Assembly: GCF_000737065.1 (NCBI RefSeq)
Contig: NZ_AQRC01000002.1
Coordinates: 186,001-250,000 of the forward strand
Source of the DNA: Thioclava atlantica
GTDB lineage: Bacteria; Pseudomonadota; Alphaproteobacteria; Rhodobacterales; Rhodobacteraceae
Reading direction: 5' to 3'
Length of the DNA: 64,000 nt
Under the pieces are notes generated by a model. The model searched no databases and was not told the DNA's origin. It saw nothing but the letters and a program-made list of their open reading frames with translations. This document shows, in pieces, positions 35,449 to 45,707 of the stretch (its first letter is position 1; the number at the start of each line of letters is the position of its first letter). The translations under genes and the position numbers were made by a program.

Positions 35449-36390
35449 TCAGTCGAGACGGGTCGCCGCGAGGATCTGGCCCGGCAGCGGCCGGTTGCGG
35501 CCCTCATGCACCGACTGGACGATCAGCACGGCGGGCTCGTCCCCTTCGATATCGAGCGCGAGCCGGGTCGGCGACACCCCGTCCCAATTGGCGATGTCGC
35601 GCCATTCGGTGACGATATTGGTATATTCGACCGTCTTGCCCGCGTTCTCGCCGCGCAGGATGTCGACGGTGGCCTGCGGCCGGTAGCGCACGAGCTGCAC
35701 GACCGCGGGATCCGCAAGCGGCTTGACCGGGCGCAGTACCACCTCGAAATGACCTTCGCTGCCGTTGACCTCGAGCGTGACCGGACGCGCCTGGTCGAGC
35801 TCGTGCTCGATCGCGGCGACCAGATCGTCATGGCCCGGTCCGACAAGTGCCTCGCGGCCCTCGACGATCATCTGCGGCGTGTAGACGATCCGTTCTCCCG
35901 TCGCGAGCGCATAGGCTTTCTGCCGGGCGGTGAATTCGGGCTTCCCGAACGGGTCCTTCCAGCCGAGATAATCCCAGTAATCGACATGAAGCGCGAGCGC
36001 GATCACATCGTCACGCTTGGCGATCCGGGCAAAGAGCGCATCGGCGGGCGGACAGGAGGAGCAGCCCTGCGACGTGTAGAGCTCGAGCACAACCGGCCCG
36101 TTGGTCGGTGCCCCCGCCGTCTGGACCTGCCCGGCTTCGGCGACATCCATCTGCTCGACCATCGCCGCGCTCGCGCGCGCGCGCATGCCAGGAGGTGCAT
36201 CCGGAACGCTCACCGCGTTGCCGGAGGACATGGTCGCATCGCCCGCAAAGGCGACCCCGGTGGACACCAGGTCGCCTGCGACCATCAGGCAAAGACCAAA
36301 CCAGACTCCGGTGAAACGTGCAGCGAACAACTTCGAGACCTCTTTGAACCCCTGCTCCAAGCCTATCGTCGCCCTGCATATCACCGCCAA
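35449..36390 (-). CDS. Exported DUF1223 protein (thioredoxin-like)
   Basis: Up to 313 residues. DUF1223 proteins have a thioredoxin-like fold; here the family motif is VLELYTSQGCSSCPPADALFARIA (start of the domain, about residue 100), with two close Cys as CSSC. Another family block is LALHVDYWDYLGWKDPF. A hydrophobic export signal spans residues 21-48. The real start may be the TTG at 36330 (LFAARFTG), because AAAGAGG lies nine bases before it and it would give a normal-length signal peptide. The gene is divergent from acnA. Confidence 0.85.
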   Translation of the reverse strand: MAVICRATIGLEQGFKEVSKLFAARFTGVWFGLCLMVAGDLVSTGVAFAGDATMSSGNAVSVPDAPPGMRARASAAMVEQMDVAEAGQVQTAGAPTNGPVVLELYTSQGCSSCPPADALFARIAKRDDVIALALHVDYWDYLGWKDPFGKPEFTARQKAYALATGERIVYTPQMIVEGREALVGPGHDDLVAAIEHELDQARPVTLEVNGSEGHFEVVLRPVKPLADPAVVQLVRYRPQATVDILRGENAGKTVEYTNIVTEWRDIANWDGVSPTRLALDIEGDEPAVLIVQSVHEGRNRPLPGQILAATRLD

Positions 36391-36488
36391 TCAAGGTTTT
36401 GCGAGAACCAATTCCTTGTCGCTACGGAAAGCGAAATGCTGTGTCCCCGGTGCATTTTTCCGGGCGTGGCGGCAATTTCAGTGTGCAA

Positions 36489-36498
36489 TGGTATACAA
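36489..36498. promoter_or_regulatory. Possible GntR-type operator in the DUF1223-acnA gap
   Basis: TGGTATACAA matches the TNGT-N2-ACNA half-site pattern of FadR-type GntR regulators, and TATACA could also serve as a -10 element for acnA. It lies about 90 bases before acnA in a 196-base divergent region. Suggestive only. Confidence 0.25.
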
Positions 36499-36586
36499 AT
36501 TTGCGTTCACCCCTCTTGAACGCATCGCCGGCTTCGGGCAAACACGCGCCAGCGACACCCTCTGACCCATCAAGGGAGGCCATCAG

Positions 36587-39337
<2,751 letters not shown>

Positions 39338-39355
39338 TCGGTCTGACAGAATTGG

Positions 39356-39388
39356 AAAAGGCCCCGCGATTGCGGGGCCTTTTTCGTA
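39356..39388 (+). terminator. Rho-independent terminator after acnA
   Basis: AAAAGGCCCCGC, loop GATT, GCGGGGCCTTTTT; a near-perfect stem with a run of five T, 20 bases after the stop. Confidence 0.9.
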
Positions 39389-39585
39389 TCGGCAAATATC
39401 GCCGGACTGCTAATACCGCGGGGGGCTCTCCGAGAGCCGGAGCGGGATTGAGCCCAATGGTGCCATTCACTCGCATTCCAAAATGCGTCCGCAGACAACC
39501 CAGTTATAGACTGTGTGCGGGTAAGCGACGCTGCCGGCAACCTGCCTATTATTCAGCTTATCGTTATGCCGGGGAATAACACTCA

Positions 39586-40539
39586 CTAATTCCAAATGCT
39601 ATCGTATGCTGCCCTAAAACTGGGGTCGACTCGTTTCGCAAGAATTTCCATCACCTCATGCACTCTTTGGATGTAATCCTCATCCTTATTGTAATCTGAT
39701 ATGCTCAAACGAACTCGTGACCATAAATGCTCCTCAGATGAATATTTTTCCCAAGAATCAAGAAGTATATCCAATCCTCTATTTACGCTTTCCTCATCAG
39801 TGAGGACTTCGTCAGCAGCCACCTGCATGATGCCAGTCGTTCGCCTCTTTTTCCATACGGCGAGTCGCTCCAAAGTTCGGATAGCGGGGGGGCGGCAGTA
39901 GTCCTCATAGACCAAAACAGAATATGCAACTAACTTGAGTAATTCATCTGACACCTTGGAGTCGATCTTCTCACCAAACCGAGCACGCGCAGCCACATAG
40001 TGACTATTAACAAAAATGTTTCTCCTGCGTGCTCCAGGACCGCCTGAAAGTGTAATCTTGTTTGCAACGGCGTACAGGAACGCTAGCAGCGCGAGCCATA
40101 ATTCGTTTCCTGCTGTCTCTAGGTCAGGAATTAGTGAGCGATTAGGCAAAATTAGATAAATATAAGCCAATGTCGCAAGCGCTATTCCGAATAACGAATG
40201 GAAAATGTACCCCGGCCAGCTTATGAGGCGATGACGATTAAACAGGAATATAATGACGGCGCGCAACACATAGTAATATGGCACCACATTGATTATTCCC
40301 AAGCGTAATTCAGGTCGAGAAACAGCTACCGCTGCCGATGAAACAAGTATGATGAAGACCGCCGGAGATAGAGCGCGAATGAAAAAATTTAGAGCAACGC
40401 TTTCATTCGGCTCTTCGAACAGAGAGGTGCTGACGTAACCGAATTCTATGGCATGCTTGCCAATCCAGTTGACCAAGAAAAATAACATCAGCGCTAGTGC
40501 GACGTGCATCGGAAGCGTTGCCCAAATTACATAGTCCAT
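39586..40539 (-). CDS. Five-helix membrane protein of unknown function in an AT-rich island
   Basis: 317 residues from the ATG at 40539 (MDYVIWATLPMHV), chosen because AGAGGTAAT stands directly before it. Not recognised. Five hydrophobic segments are visible (about residues 3-23, 47-68, 78-98, 106-129, 142-158). A soluble C-terminal half of about 150 residues follows, rich in charged helices (KVSDELLKLVAYSVLVYEDY, SEEHLWSRVRLSI) and therefore probably cytoplasmic or regulatory. Base composition and codon use are much more AT-rich than in any neighbour (many ATA, TTA, AAT and AGA codons), which points to recent transfer. No transposase or integrase is beside it. It could be a stress, toxin or phage-response gene, but nothing in the sequence proves this. 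Confidence 0.75.
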   Translation of the reverse strand: MDYVIWATLPMHVALALMLFFLVNWIGKHAIEFGYVSTSLFEEPNESVALNFFIRALSPAVFIILVSSAAVAVSRPELRLGIINVVPYYYVLRAVIIFLFNRHRLISWPGYIFHSLFGIALATLAYIYLILPNRSLIPDLETAGNELWLALLAFLYAVANKITLSGGPGARRRNIFVNSHYVAARARFGEKIDSKVSDELLKLVAYSVLVYEDYCRPPAIRTLERLAVWKKRRTTGIMQVAADEVLTDEESVNRGLDILLDSWEKYSSEEHLWSRVRLSISDYNKDEDYIQRVHEVMEILAKRVDPSFRAAYDSIWN

Positions 40540-40910
40540 ATTACCTCTCACGGAAATTGACCCACTCGGCGCCCCGGCTGTGGAACTTCAGCAGATCTAC
40601 TTAACTCATACGGCAGGGTTTTTCTATATCTAGGTCTTGTTAGAGATACTCCTTTCTTGGAACACTGCGCAGCAGCCGTGACCAGCGTCACACCCCGCAA
40701 TACCAAGGTGTCAGCTTTGCATCGCAAAGTAGATATCTTTCGCTATCCAAATGAACGGCAGCCCCGTCCCGCATAGCAGACCTTCTCCTCAGCAACGGGA
40801 GCGTGTCGCCAAAACGGGCATGCGTTACCGGAACGCTCAATCCACCCCAGCATCGCCGATCCCCGCCTCGTTGTGCTATACTTCCCGCCATCACAAGGGA
40901 GGACGGCGCG
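40540..40910. other. Non-coding stretch between the island gene and the thioredoxin gene
   Basis: 371 bases. The left part (to about 40750) is still AT-rich and contains no convincing open frame. From about 40760 the composition returns to that of the chromosome. A TATACT box at 40877-40882 may be the -10 element of the downstream gene. A 68-codon frame on the minus strand has no RBS and is not accepted. No direct repeats or att site were recognised by eye. Confidence 0.5.
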
Positions 40911-41525
40911 ATGAACAGGCGCGAGATGTTGGCCCTGACGGGCGGCGCGATGGTCGCAAGCGGGGCGATGGGAGGCGCGGCGCATCCGGCGCGGGCGGAG
41001 GCCGTGATGGGCGATGGCGGGCTTTACCAGCAGGGCTTCTTTCACGACAGTTTCCTCGACCTCGGAGAGGATCTGAGCGAGGCCGCGGATCAGGGAAAGG
41101 GGCTGCTGGTGCTCTTCGAGCAGCGCGGCTGTCCCTATTGCCGCGAGATGCATCTGGTGAATTTCGCACGCCCCGAGATCACGGATCTGATCGCGACGAA
41201 TTTCCTGGTCCTGCAGCTCGATCTCTGGGGCGCGCGGGAGGTTACCGATTTCGATGGCGAGGAGTTGGAAGAACGCGCACTCGCGCAGAAATGGTTCGTG
41301 AACTTCACGCCGACGCAGGTGCTGATCCCGGCTCAGAACGCGGGCGCAGCCGATCTGCGCGCGGCCGAGGCCTTCCGCATGCCGGGCTATTTCAAACCCT
41401 TCCACCATCTGTCGGGGCTGGAATATGTCGCGAGCGGCGCCTATCGCGACCAGCCCTTCCAGCGGTTCCTGCAGGACAAGTTTTCGGCCTTGCAGGAGAA
41501 GGGTATCGACCCGGATGTCTGGTGA
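40911..41525 (+). CDS. Tat-exported thioredoxin-like protein (SoxW-like)
   Basis: 204 residues from the ATG at 40911, with AAGGGAGG upstream. The N-terminus has a twin-arginine-type signal (NRREMLALTGGAMVASG... ending near ARA, residue 29). The thioredoxin-fold domain follows, with the redox motif CPYC in FEQRGCPYCREMHLVNF and the cis-Pro loop FTPTQVLI. This form resembles SoxW and other periplasmic thioredoxins used in sulfur oxidation or cytochrome maturation. The sulfur-type transport genes about 3 kb further right fit, but no sox genes lie in the window. Confidence 0.8.
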   Translation: MNRREMLALTGGAMVASGAMGGAAHPARAEAVMGDGGLYQQGFFHDSFLDLGEDLSEAADQGKGLLVLFEQRGCPYCREMHLVNFARPEITDLIATNFLVLQLDLWGAREVTDFDGEELEERALAQKWFVNFTPTQVLIPAQNAGAADLRAAEAFRMPGYFKPFHHLSGLEYVASGAYRDQPFQRFLQDKFSALQEKGIDPDVW

Positions 41526-41576
41526 GTGACCGCGGCGCAACCAAGCTGATCAAGCAGTCCGGGACGGCGCCCAAAC

Positions 41577-41608
41577 AAAAACGGCCCGCGCGAGGCGCGG
41601 GCCGTTCT
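41577..41608. terminator. Bidirectional terminator between the thioredoxin and cold-shock genes
   Basis: AACGGCCCGCGC, loop GAG, GCGCGGGCCGTT; a 12-pair stem (41580-41606) preceded by CAAAAA. On the minus strand it is followed by TTTTG and serves the cold-shock gene. Confidence 0.8.
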
Positions 41609-41627
41609 CGATCTCGTTCGCTCAGGC

Positions 41628-41834
41628 TCAGGCCAGGGCGAGATTGCTTGCCGACTGGCGGCCGTCACGGCCGGTTTCCAGATCGTAGGTCACTTTCTGA
41701 CCGTCATCGAGACGGTTGATCCCGGCGCGCTCAACCGCCGAGATGTGCAGGAAGATGTCCTTGCCGCCATCGCTCGGTGCGATGAAGCCATAACCTTTGG
41801 TGCTGTTGAACCACTTCACGGTGCCTTCGGCCAT
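41628..41834 (-). CDS. Cold-shock protein, CspA family
   Basis: 68 residues. RNP1 is KGYGFI and RNP2 is DIFLHIS, both intact in a single OB-fold domain. It binds single-stranded RNA/DNA. RBS AAGGAGACTC lies before the ATG. The upstream region of about 200 bases is AT-richer than average and may be a structured leader as in other csp genes. Confidence 0.95.
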   Translation of the reverse strand: MAEGTVKWFNSTKGYGFIAPSDGGKDIFLHISAVERAGINRLDDGQKVTYDLETGRDGRQSASNLALA

Positions 41835-42067
41835 CGTGAGTCTCCTTCAAGTAGTGTGCTGCCTGCGGAATGCGTCAGCTCGGCCGTGTCAGTTCTTTAA
41901 AGCAAACTGAAGCCGTAAAGGAGACAGTGCATCTGGGAATCAAACGTAGCAGAATGATAGATAGGGCCTCATGGGGAGAAAGACAAGCCCGAAGGTGGAG
42001 CGCCCCCCCGGGGAGCCGTGGCGAGAGCCTATTTCGTTCCCTTTTTGTTTCGCCTATGCTGGGCCCC

Positions 42068-42646
42068 ATGTCCACGCCCCTGCCCTTCCCCTTGCGTCCC
42101 GGCCGCACCCATGAGGTCTGCGGCCCCGGTGCGACCAGCTTCGCCTGCGCGGTCGCGGCGACGACCACGGGGCCGATCCTGTGGGTCAACGAGCGCCACC
42201 GCCGCGAGGGGCTGTTCCCGCGCGGGCTGGCCGCCTTCTTCGATCCCGACCGGCTGCTGATGGCGAGGGGCAAGGACCAGACCGACACGCTCGCGGTCAT
42301 GGAAGAGGCGCTGCGCGACGGCTCGGTGCCCTTGGTGATCGGCGAGATCCGCAGCCCGATCGGCCTGACCGAGGGGCGGCGGCTGCAGCTCGCGGCGAAG
42401 ACCGGGCCGGCCACGGGGTTGTGCCTGGTCGCGCAAGGGGTCGGATCGAACGCGGCGGAGACGCGCTGGCACGCCGCTCCCGCCTTGCAAAAGGGGCTGC
42501 GCGAGGGTGTCAGCGCGCCACGATTGCGCTGGCGTCAGATCAAGAACAAGTCCGGCCCCTGCCGGGTCTGGGAAGTCCGCTGGAATGCGCGCGACCGGGC
42601 CCCGGAGATCCTCGACGTGACCGACAGCGCCCCCGAGCCGGTCTGA
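42068..42646 (+). CDS. ImuA-like protein without imuB/dnaE2 neighbours
   Basis: 192 residues from the ATG at 42068; a start four codons upstream (MLGP) is possible. The chain resembles ImuA, a RecA-like accessory of the ImuB-DnaE2 mutasome. It shares HEVCGPGATSFACAVAA in the place of the P loop (degenerate), LWVNERHRREG, the RRLQLAAKTG helix, the AETRWHAAPA motif and the final WEVRWNARD. imuB and dnaE2 normally follow directly; here the next gene is convergent and unrelated. It may be an orphan, or the partners may be elsewhere. Confidence 0.68.
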   Translation: MSTPLPFPLRPGRTHEVCGPGATSFACAVAATTTGPILWVNERHRREGLFPRGLAAFFDPDRLLMARGKDQTDTLAVMEEALRDGSVPLVIGEIRSPIGLTEGRRLQLAAKTGPATGLCLVAQGVGSNAAETRWHAAPALQKGLREGVSAPRLRWRQIKNKSGPCRVWEVRWNARDRAPEILDVTDSAPEPV

Positions 42647-42657
42647 CCGGCCCGCGT

Positions 42658-43398
42658 TCAAAGGTCGAGCTGATCCTCGATCGCACCCACCTGAGCCACC
42701 GGATCGACGACCCATTCGGTGACGTTCTGCAACCCGCGATCCTCGAGCACCTCGGAGCCCGGATGCTCTGCCATCCAGGCCTCGATCCGGGCGTCGCGCG
42801 CGCGCAGGAGCGCCTCGAGCTGCGGCCGGTAGAGCGTGACCATGCCGCTCAGCCACAGGTTCACCGCCCAGTTCGGATGCGCCAGCTCGATCGAGAAATG
42901 CTCCAGCAGCCGGATCATGTCCCCGGCGCGGTAGAAGCACTCGTCGGTGACCCAGCGATTGGTGGTGAAGAGGCGCAGCGCGTGCCCCCGCCCGTCCACG
43001 CTGATCGCGCCGATATGGGTGAAGCGCTGGCCGCGTTCGGGGATCCGCGCGCCGGGCAGCGCCCAGGGCTCGAGCCCCGCGATCACCGCGTCGGGCCGCA
43101 TGAAGAGGTGGAAATGCCCGTTCTCCCCCTCGGTCATCTCGCGCGGGTCGTGGGCATGGTAGAAATAGTGGCAATGGGTCTCGGTATCGAAGACATCGCC
43201 CTTGGGATAACGCTCCCAGGTCAGGAAATCGCCCTGCCCGCGCAAGACCTCGGAGACCACGCTCATCCCCGACTTCGCTAGCACCGTCTCGCATTCGAGA
43301 ACCGTCTCAGCGGCATCGTGCATTTCCTCGAGCCGCCCGCGCGGCAATCCGGCAATCGGGATATCTTCGAGAATGGTAGCCTCGGTCTTGAGCGTCAT
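42658..43398 (-). CDS. Uncharacterised protein with clustered histidines
   Basis: 246 residues, soluble, no signal peptide. Not assigned to a function. The striking part is ETHCHYFYHAHDPRE followed by GENGHFHLFMRPD (about residues 73-104), seven His in some 30 residues, which could bind a metal. Further ordered stretches are RFTHIGAISVDGRG and LFTTNRWVTDECFYR. RBS-like GGGGGCTCCGGG lies upstream. Convergent with the ImuA-like gene, with only 11 bases between the stops. Confidence 0.75.
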   Translation of the reverse strand: MTLKTEATILEDIPIAGLPRGRLEEMHDAAETVLECETVLAKSGMSVVSEVLRGQGDFLTWERYPKGDVFDTETHCHYFYHAHDPREMTEGENGHFHLFMRPDAVIAGLEPWALPGARIPERGQRFTHIGAISVDGRGHALRLFTTNRWVTDECFYRAGDMIRLLEHFSIELAHPNWAVNLWLSGMVTLYRPQLEALLRARDARIEAWMAEHPGSEVLEDRGLQNVTEWVVDPVAQVGAIEDQLDL

Positions 43399-43469
43399 GG
43401 GGGCTCCGGGAAAGTGAAAACGGGGCCGACCGGATCGGCCAGCCCCACGAGATCAGACTAGCCGCACGA

Positions 43470-44180
43470 TCAGAGCGGCGCCATGCCCAGCTGTTCGCGC
43501 ACGGCCGGCTCGCGGCTCGTCTTGAGCCCGATCTGGCGACCTTCCTCGACCGCGATCTCGGGCGGGACCCCCTTCGAGGCCCGGTAGAGCGCCCACATCG
43601 CGCCGACCCGGTTGGAGCTCTCGCAATGCAGCAGGATCGGGTAATTCGCCGGGTCTTCGACGATCTTGGCGAATTCGGCGACCTGCTCGGCCGTCGGCGC
43701 CTTGGTCGGCACCGAGATCTGGATGTAGTTCATCCCCGATTTCTTCACCAGATCCCCTTCGTTCGGCGCACCCTCGTCCGGCTTGAGCAGGCTCACGACG
43801 GTCTTGAAGCCGAGCTGCTTGAGCATCGGGATGCCGGTCGGGTCGATGAAACCGCCGGTGCCGACATAGGGCGTCGCGCGCAGGTAGTTATCGACGATCG
43901 GCGGCATCTTGTCGCCATAGGGCGCCTGGGTTGCCTTGACGGTGGTGTCATAAGGCCCTTTCGCCATCGGCGCGGCTTCTGCCGTCGTGGCGGGCGCTGC
44001 GCTCGGGGCGCAGGGGTTGGCGGGCATCGCGGCGGGGGCGCAGGGATTGACCACCGCGGCCGGGGCGCAGGGGTTGGTCGCCTGCGCTCGGCTCGCGGCC
44101 GGCACTGCCGCCGACATCGCCACCGCCGTCACCGGCACCATCGCGGCACGCAGCAAGCTCTTGCGTTTCTTCGTCTTCAT
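43470..44180 (-). CDS. Exported CX4R phosphatase-like protein with NPCAP repeats
   Basis: 236 residues. A basic signal peptide (residues 1-33) is followed by three copies of NPCAP at residues 36-40, 45-49 and 55-59, each spaced by Ala-rich linkers. The domain from about residue 90 has the cysteine-phosphatase loop HCESSNRVGAMWALYRA (C-X4-R), as in DUF442 and dual-specificity-phosphatase-like proteins. It lies 39 bases after two YeeE/YedE genes and is probably co-transcribed. DUF442 domains are tied to sulfide/persulfide handling elsewhere, so a role in sulfur metabolism is plausible but inferred. Confidence 0.8.
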   Translation of the reverse strand: MKTKKRKSLLRAAMVPVTAVAMSAAVPAASRAQATNPCAPAAVVNPCAPAAMPANPCAPSAAPATTAEAAPMAKGPYDTTVKATQAPYGDKMPPIVDNYLRATPYVGTGGFIDPTGIPMLKQLGFKTVVSLLKPDEGAPNEGDLVKKSGMNYIQISVPTKAPTAEQVAEFAKIVEDPANYPILLHCESSNRVGAMWALYRASKGVPPEIAVEEGRQIGLKTSREPAVREQLGMAPL

Positions 44181-44219
44181 CGAACACTCCTCCCAAAATG
44201 TGCTCAGGTCGAAACAGGC

Positions 44220-44879
44220 TCAGCCATGCATCGCGGAGCGGCCGGAACCGCGCAGCGCATGGTCATCGAGTTCGTCGTCGGGGGCGCAGACCTCCTCGGC
44301 GGTAAGCGGACCGCCGCGCGAGCGCTCGACGATCGTTCCGAGGCGGAAACCGACCGCCGCGATGATCACCAGCGCCAGCAGCACCACCCATTCCGGCACC
44401 CCGAAGAGCTGCGGCAGGGTCTGTGCATCGGGCCCCTTGGCCGCGAAGTAGAAGCTGGTCAGCGGGTCGAAGACCGCCGCGAATACGGTGGTGCCGAGCA
44501 CCATGCCGATCGCGAAGACCACCGCGTCGATCCGGCCCGAGGCGATCCCCACGACCGAGGTGCCCGGGCAATAGCCGCCCATCGCGAAACCCGCGCCGAT
44601 CAGGGCGCCGCCCGCGAGAATGGCCCAGTAGAAGGTGGTCGGGATATAGACCGCGTTCACCCCGATCACGCCCGCGCTGCGCAGCACGTAAAGCCCGATC
44701 GCGGCGACGATCACGGCGGTGAACATCACCTTGAACACCGCGAAATCGCGCAGGCTGAACTGCGCGGTGAGCTTGCGCGAACTGCCGAAGCCCGCCGCTT
44801 CGAGCGCATAACCGAAGAGCACGCCCGAAAGCAGCCCCGAGGCGATCCCGCTGTCATAGATCGGAAAGGTCATTGCCAC
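44220..44879 (-). CDS. YeeE/YedE family half-size sulfur transporter, second subunit
   Basis: 219 residues with five to six membrane helices. The family's conserved Cys loop is AMGGYCPGTSVVGIASGR (around residues 100-117), and a further mark is LEAAGFGSSRKLTAQF. Such proteins pass thiosulfate or related sulfur species through the membrane. The gene overlaps the neighbouring half-transporter by ten bases, so the two are probably subunits of one channel (PmpA/PmpB-like pair). Confidence 0.87.
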   Translation of the reverse strand: MAMTFPIYDSGIASGLLSGVLFGYALEAAGFGSSRKLTAQFSLRDFAVFKVMFTAVIVAAIGLYVLRSAGVIGVNAVYIPTTFYWAILAGGALIGAGFAMGGYCPGTSVVGIASGRIDAVVFAIGMVLGTTVFAAVFDPLTSFYFAAKGPDAQTLPQLFGVPEWVVLLALVIIAAVGFRLGTIVERSRGGPLTAEEVCAPDDELDDHALRGSGRSAMHG

Positions 44880-45385
44880 ATCCTCCGCATCATCATCGAG
44901 ACCGCGAACCCGGCCGCGAAGAACCCGATCAGGAAGACGAAGCCGGCGACGGCCAGCACCGCGCTGCCCGAGAGCCCGACGCCGCTGGTGCAGCCCCGCG
45001 CCATCCGCGCGCCGAAGCCCACCAGCGCCCCGCCCGCAAGCGCGTAACCGATGCGCCGGGTCGGCGTGATGCTGGGCCCGCGCTCGACCTTGACCGAGAT
45101 CCGGCCCGCGCCGCGCGCGCCGAGCCAGGCGCCGATCAGCACGCCCAGCACCTCCCAGGTGATCCAGGACATCAGCGGCGCGCCCGCCTTCATGAACGGC
45201 CCGAAATAGGAATTCTCGGCCGTCGCCTGCGGCGCGACCCAGTCACTCGACTGCGCCGCGAGACGGGTGATGAAGCCCGACGCGCCCAGACCGTGACCGC
45301 TGATGACGAAGGTCACAAGCAATGCAAGGCCCAGAACGGTGCCCGCCGCCAATGGTGACCAGAATGGTTTCGGAGTCTCTCTCAT
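44870..45385 (-). CDS. YeeE/YedE family half-size sulfur transporter, first subunit
   Basis: 171 residues from the ATG at 45385 (MRETPKPFWSP), which has GGGAGGCTGCC upstream. About four membrane helices. The conserved Cys loop is MARGCTSGVGLSGSAVLA (around residues 125-142). First gene of a three-gene minus-strand operon with the second half-transporter and the exported phosphatase-like protein. Confidence 0.87.
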   Translation of the reverse strand: MRETPKPFWSPLAAGTVLGLALLVTFVISGHGLGASGFITRLAAQSSDWVAPQATAENSYFGPFMKAGAPLMSWITWEVLGVLIGAWLGARGAGRISVKVERGPSITPTRRIGYALAGGALVGFGARMARGCTSGVGLSGSAVLAVAGFVFLIGFFAAGFAVSMMMRRMWQ

Positions 45386-45423
45386 GGCAGCCTCCCTCTC
45401 TCCCATGAACAAATTCGCAAATG

Positions 45424-45451
45424 ATGATATCAAAAGCGCGAAACCGATCAA
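45424..45451 (-). promoter_or_regulatory. Probable promoter of the YeeE operon
   Basis: On the minus strand TTGATC (45451-45446) and TATCAT (45429-45424) are 16 bases apart, some 30-40 bases before the first gene. The rest of the 322-base gap up to the next gene (45452-45647) shows no open frame with an RBS and no clear operator. Confidence 0.5.
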
Positions 45452-45647
45452 CGGAGTTGCGCGGCACGCTCCGAAAGGCCGAAAACCTCAACGCAGACAC
45501 GCGATTTCGTGATTTGACCTTCGCGAGGCGACGTCCGCCGAAGCGCGGACGCCGCGCCCCGGACTCCCCTTCGCGTTGCAAACGCTGCCATCCGATTCGC
45601 CCGGATGGCGGTTTTGGCGGATTTCCCCGCGAGGCCCGCGCGCGAAC

Positions 45648-45682
45648 GAAAACCGGGCGGCGCCTTTCGGTCGCCGCCCGGT
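45648..45682 (-). terminator. Rho-independent terminator after the glutamate-synthase-like gene
   Basis: On the minus strand ACCGGGCGGCG and CGCCGCCCGGT form an 11-pair stem around ACCGAAAGG, followed by TTTCG. Confidence 0.78.
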
Positions 45683-45707
45683 CGGAAATCGTCAGGCTCA
45701 GCCTCGT

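Noticed and set aside
40688-40894. Minus-strand 68-codon frame in the gap beside the AT-rich island
   Set aside because: No RBS, no conserved-looking content, and it spans the composition border.
43987-44130. Tandem DNA repeat of CRISPR or satellite type
   Set aside because: The short repeats encode the NPCAP units of an exported protein and are not spaced like an array.
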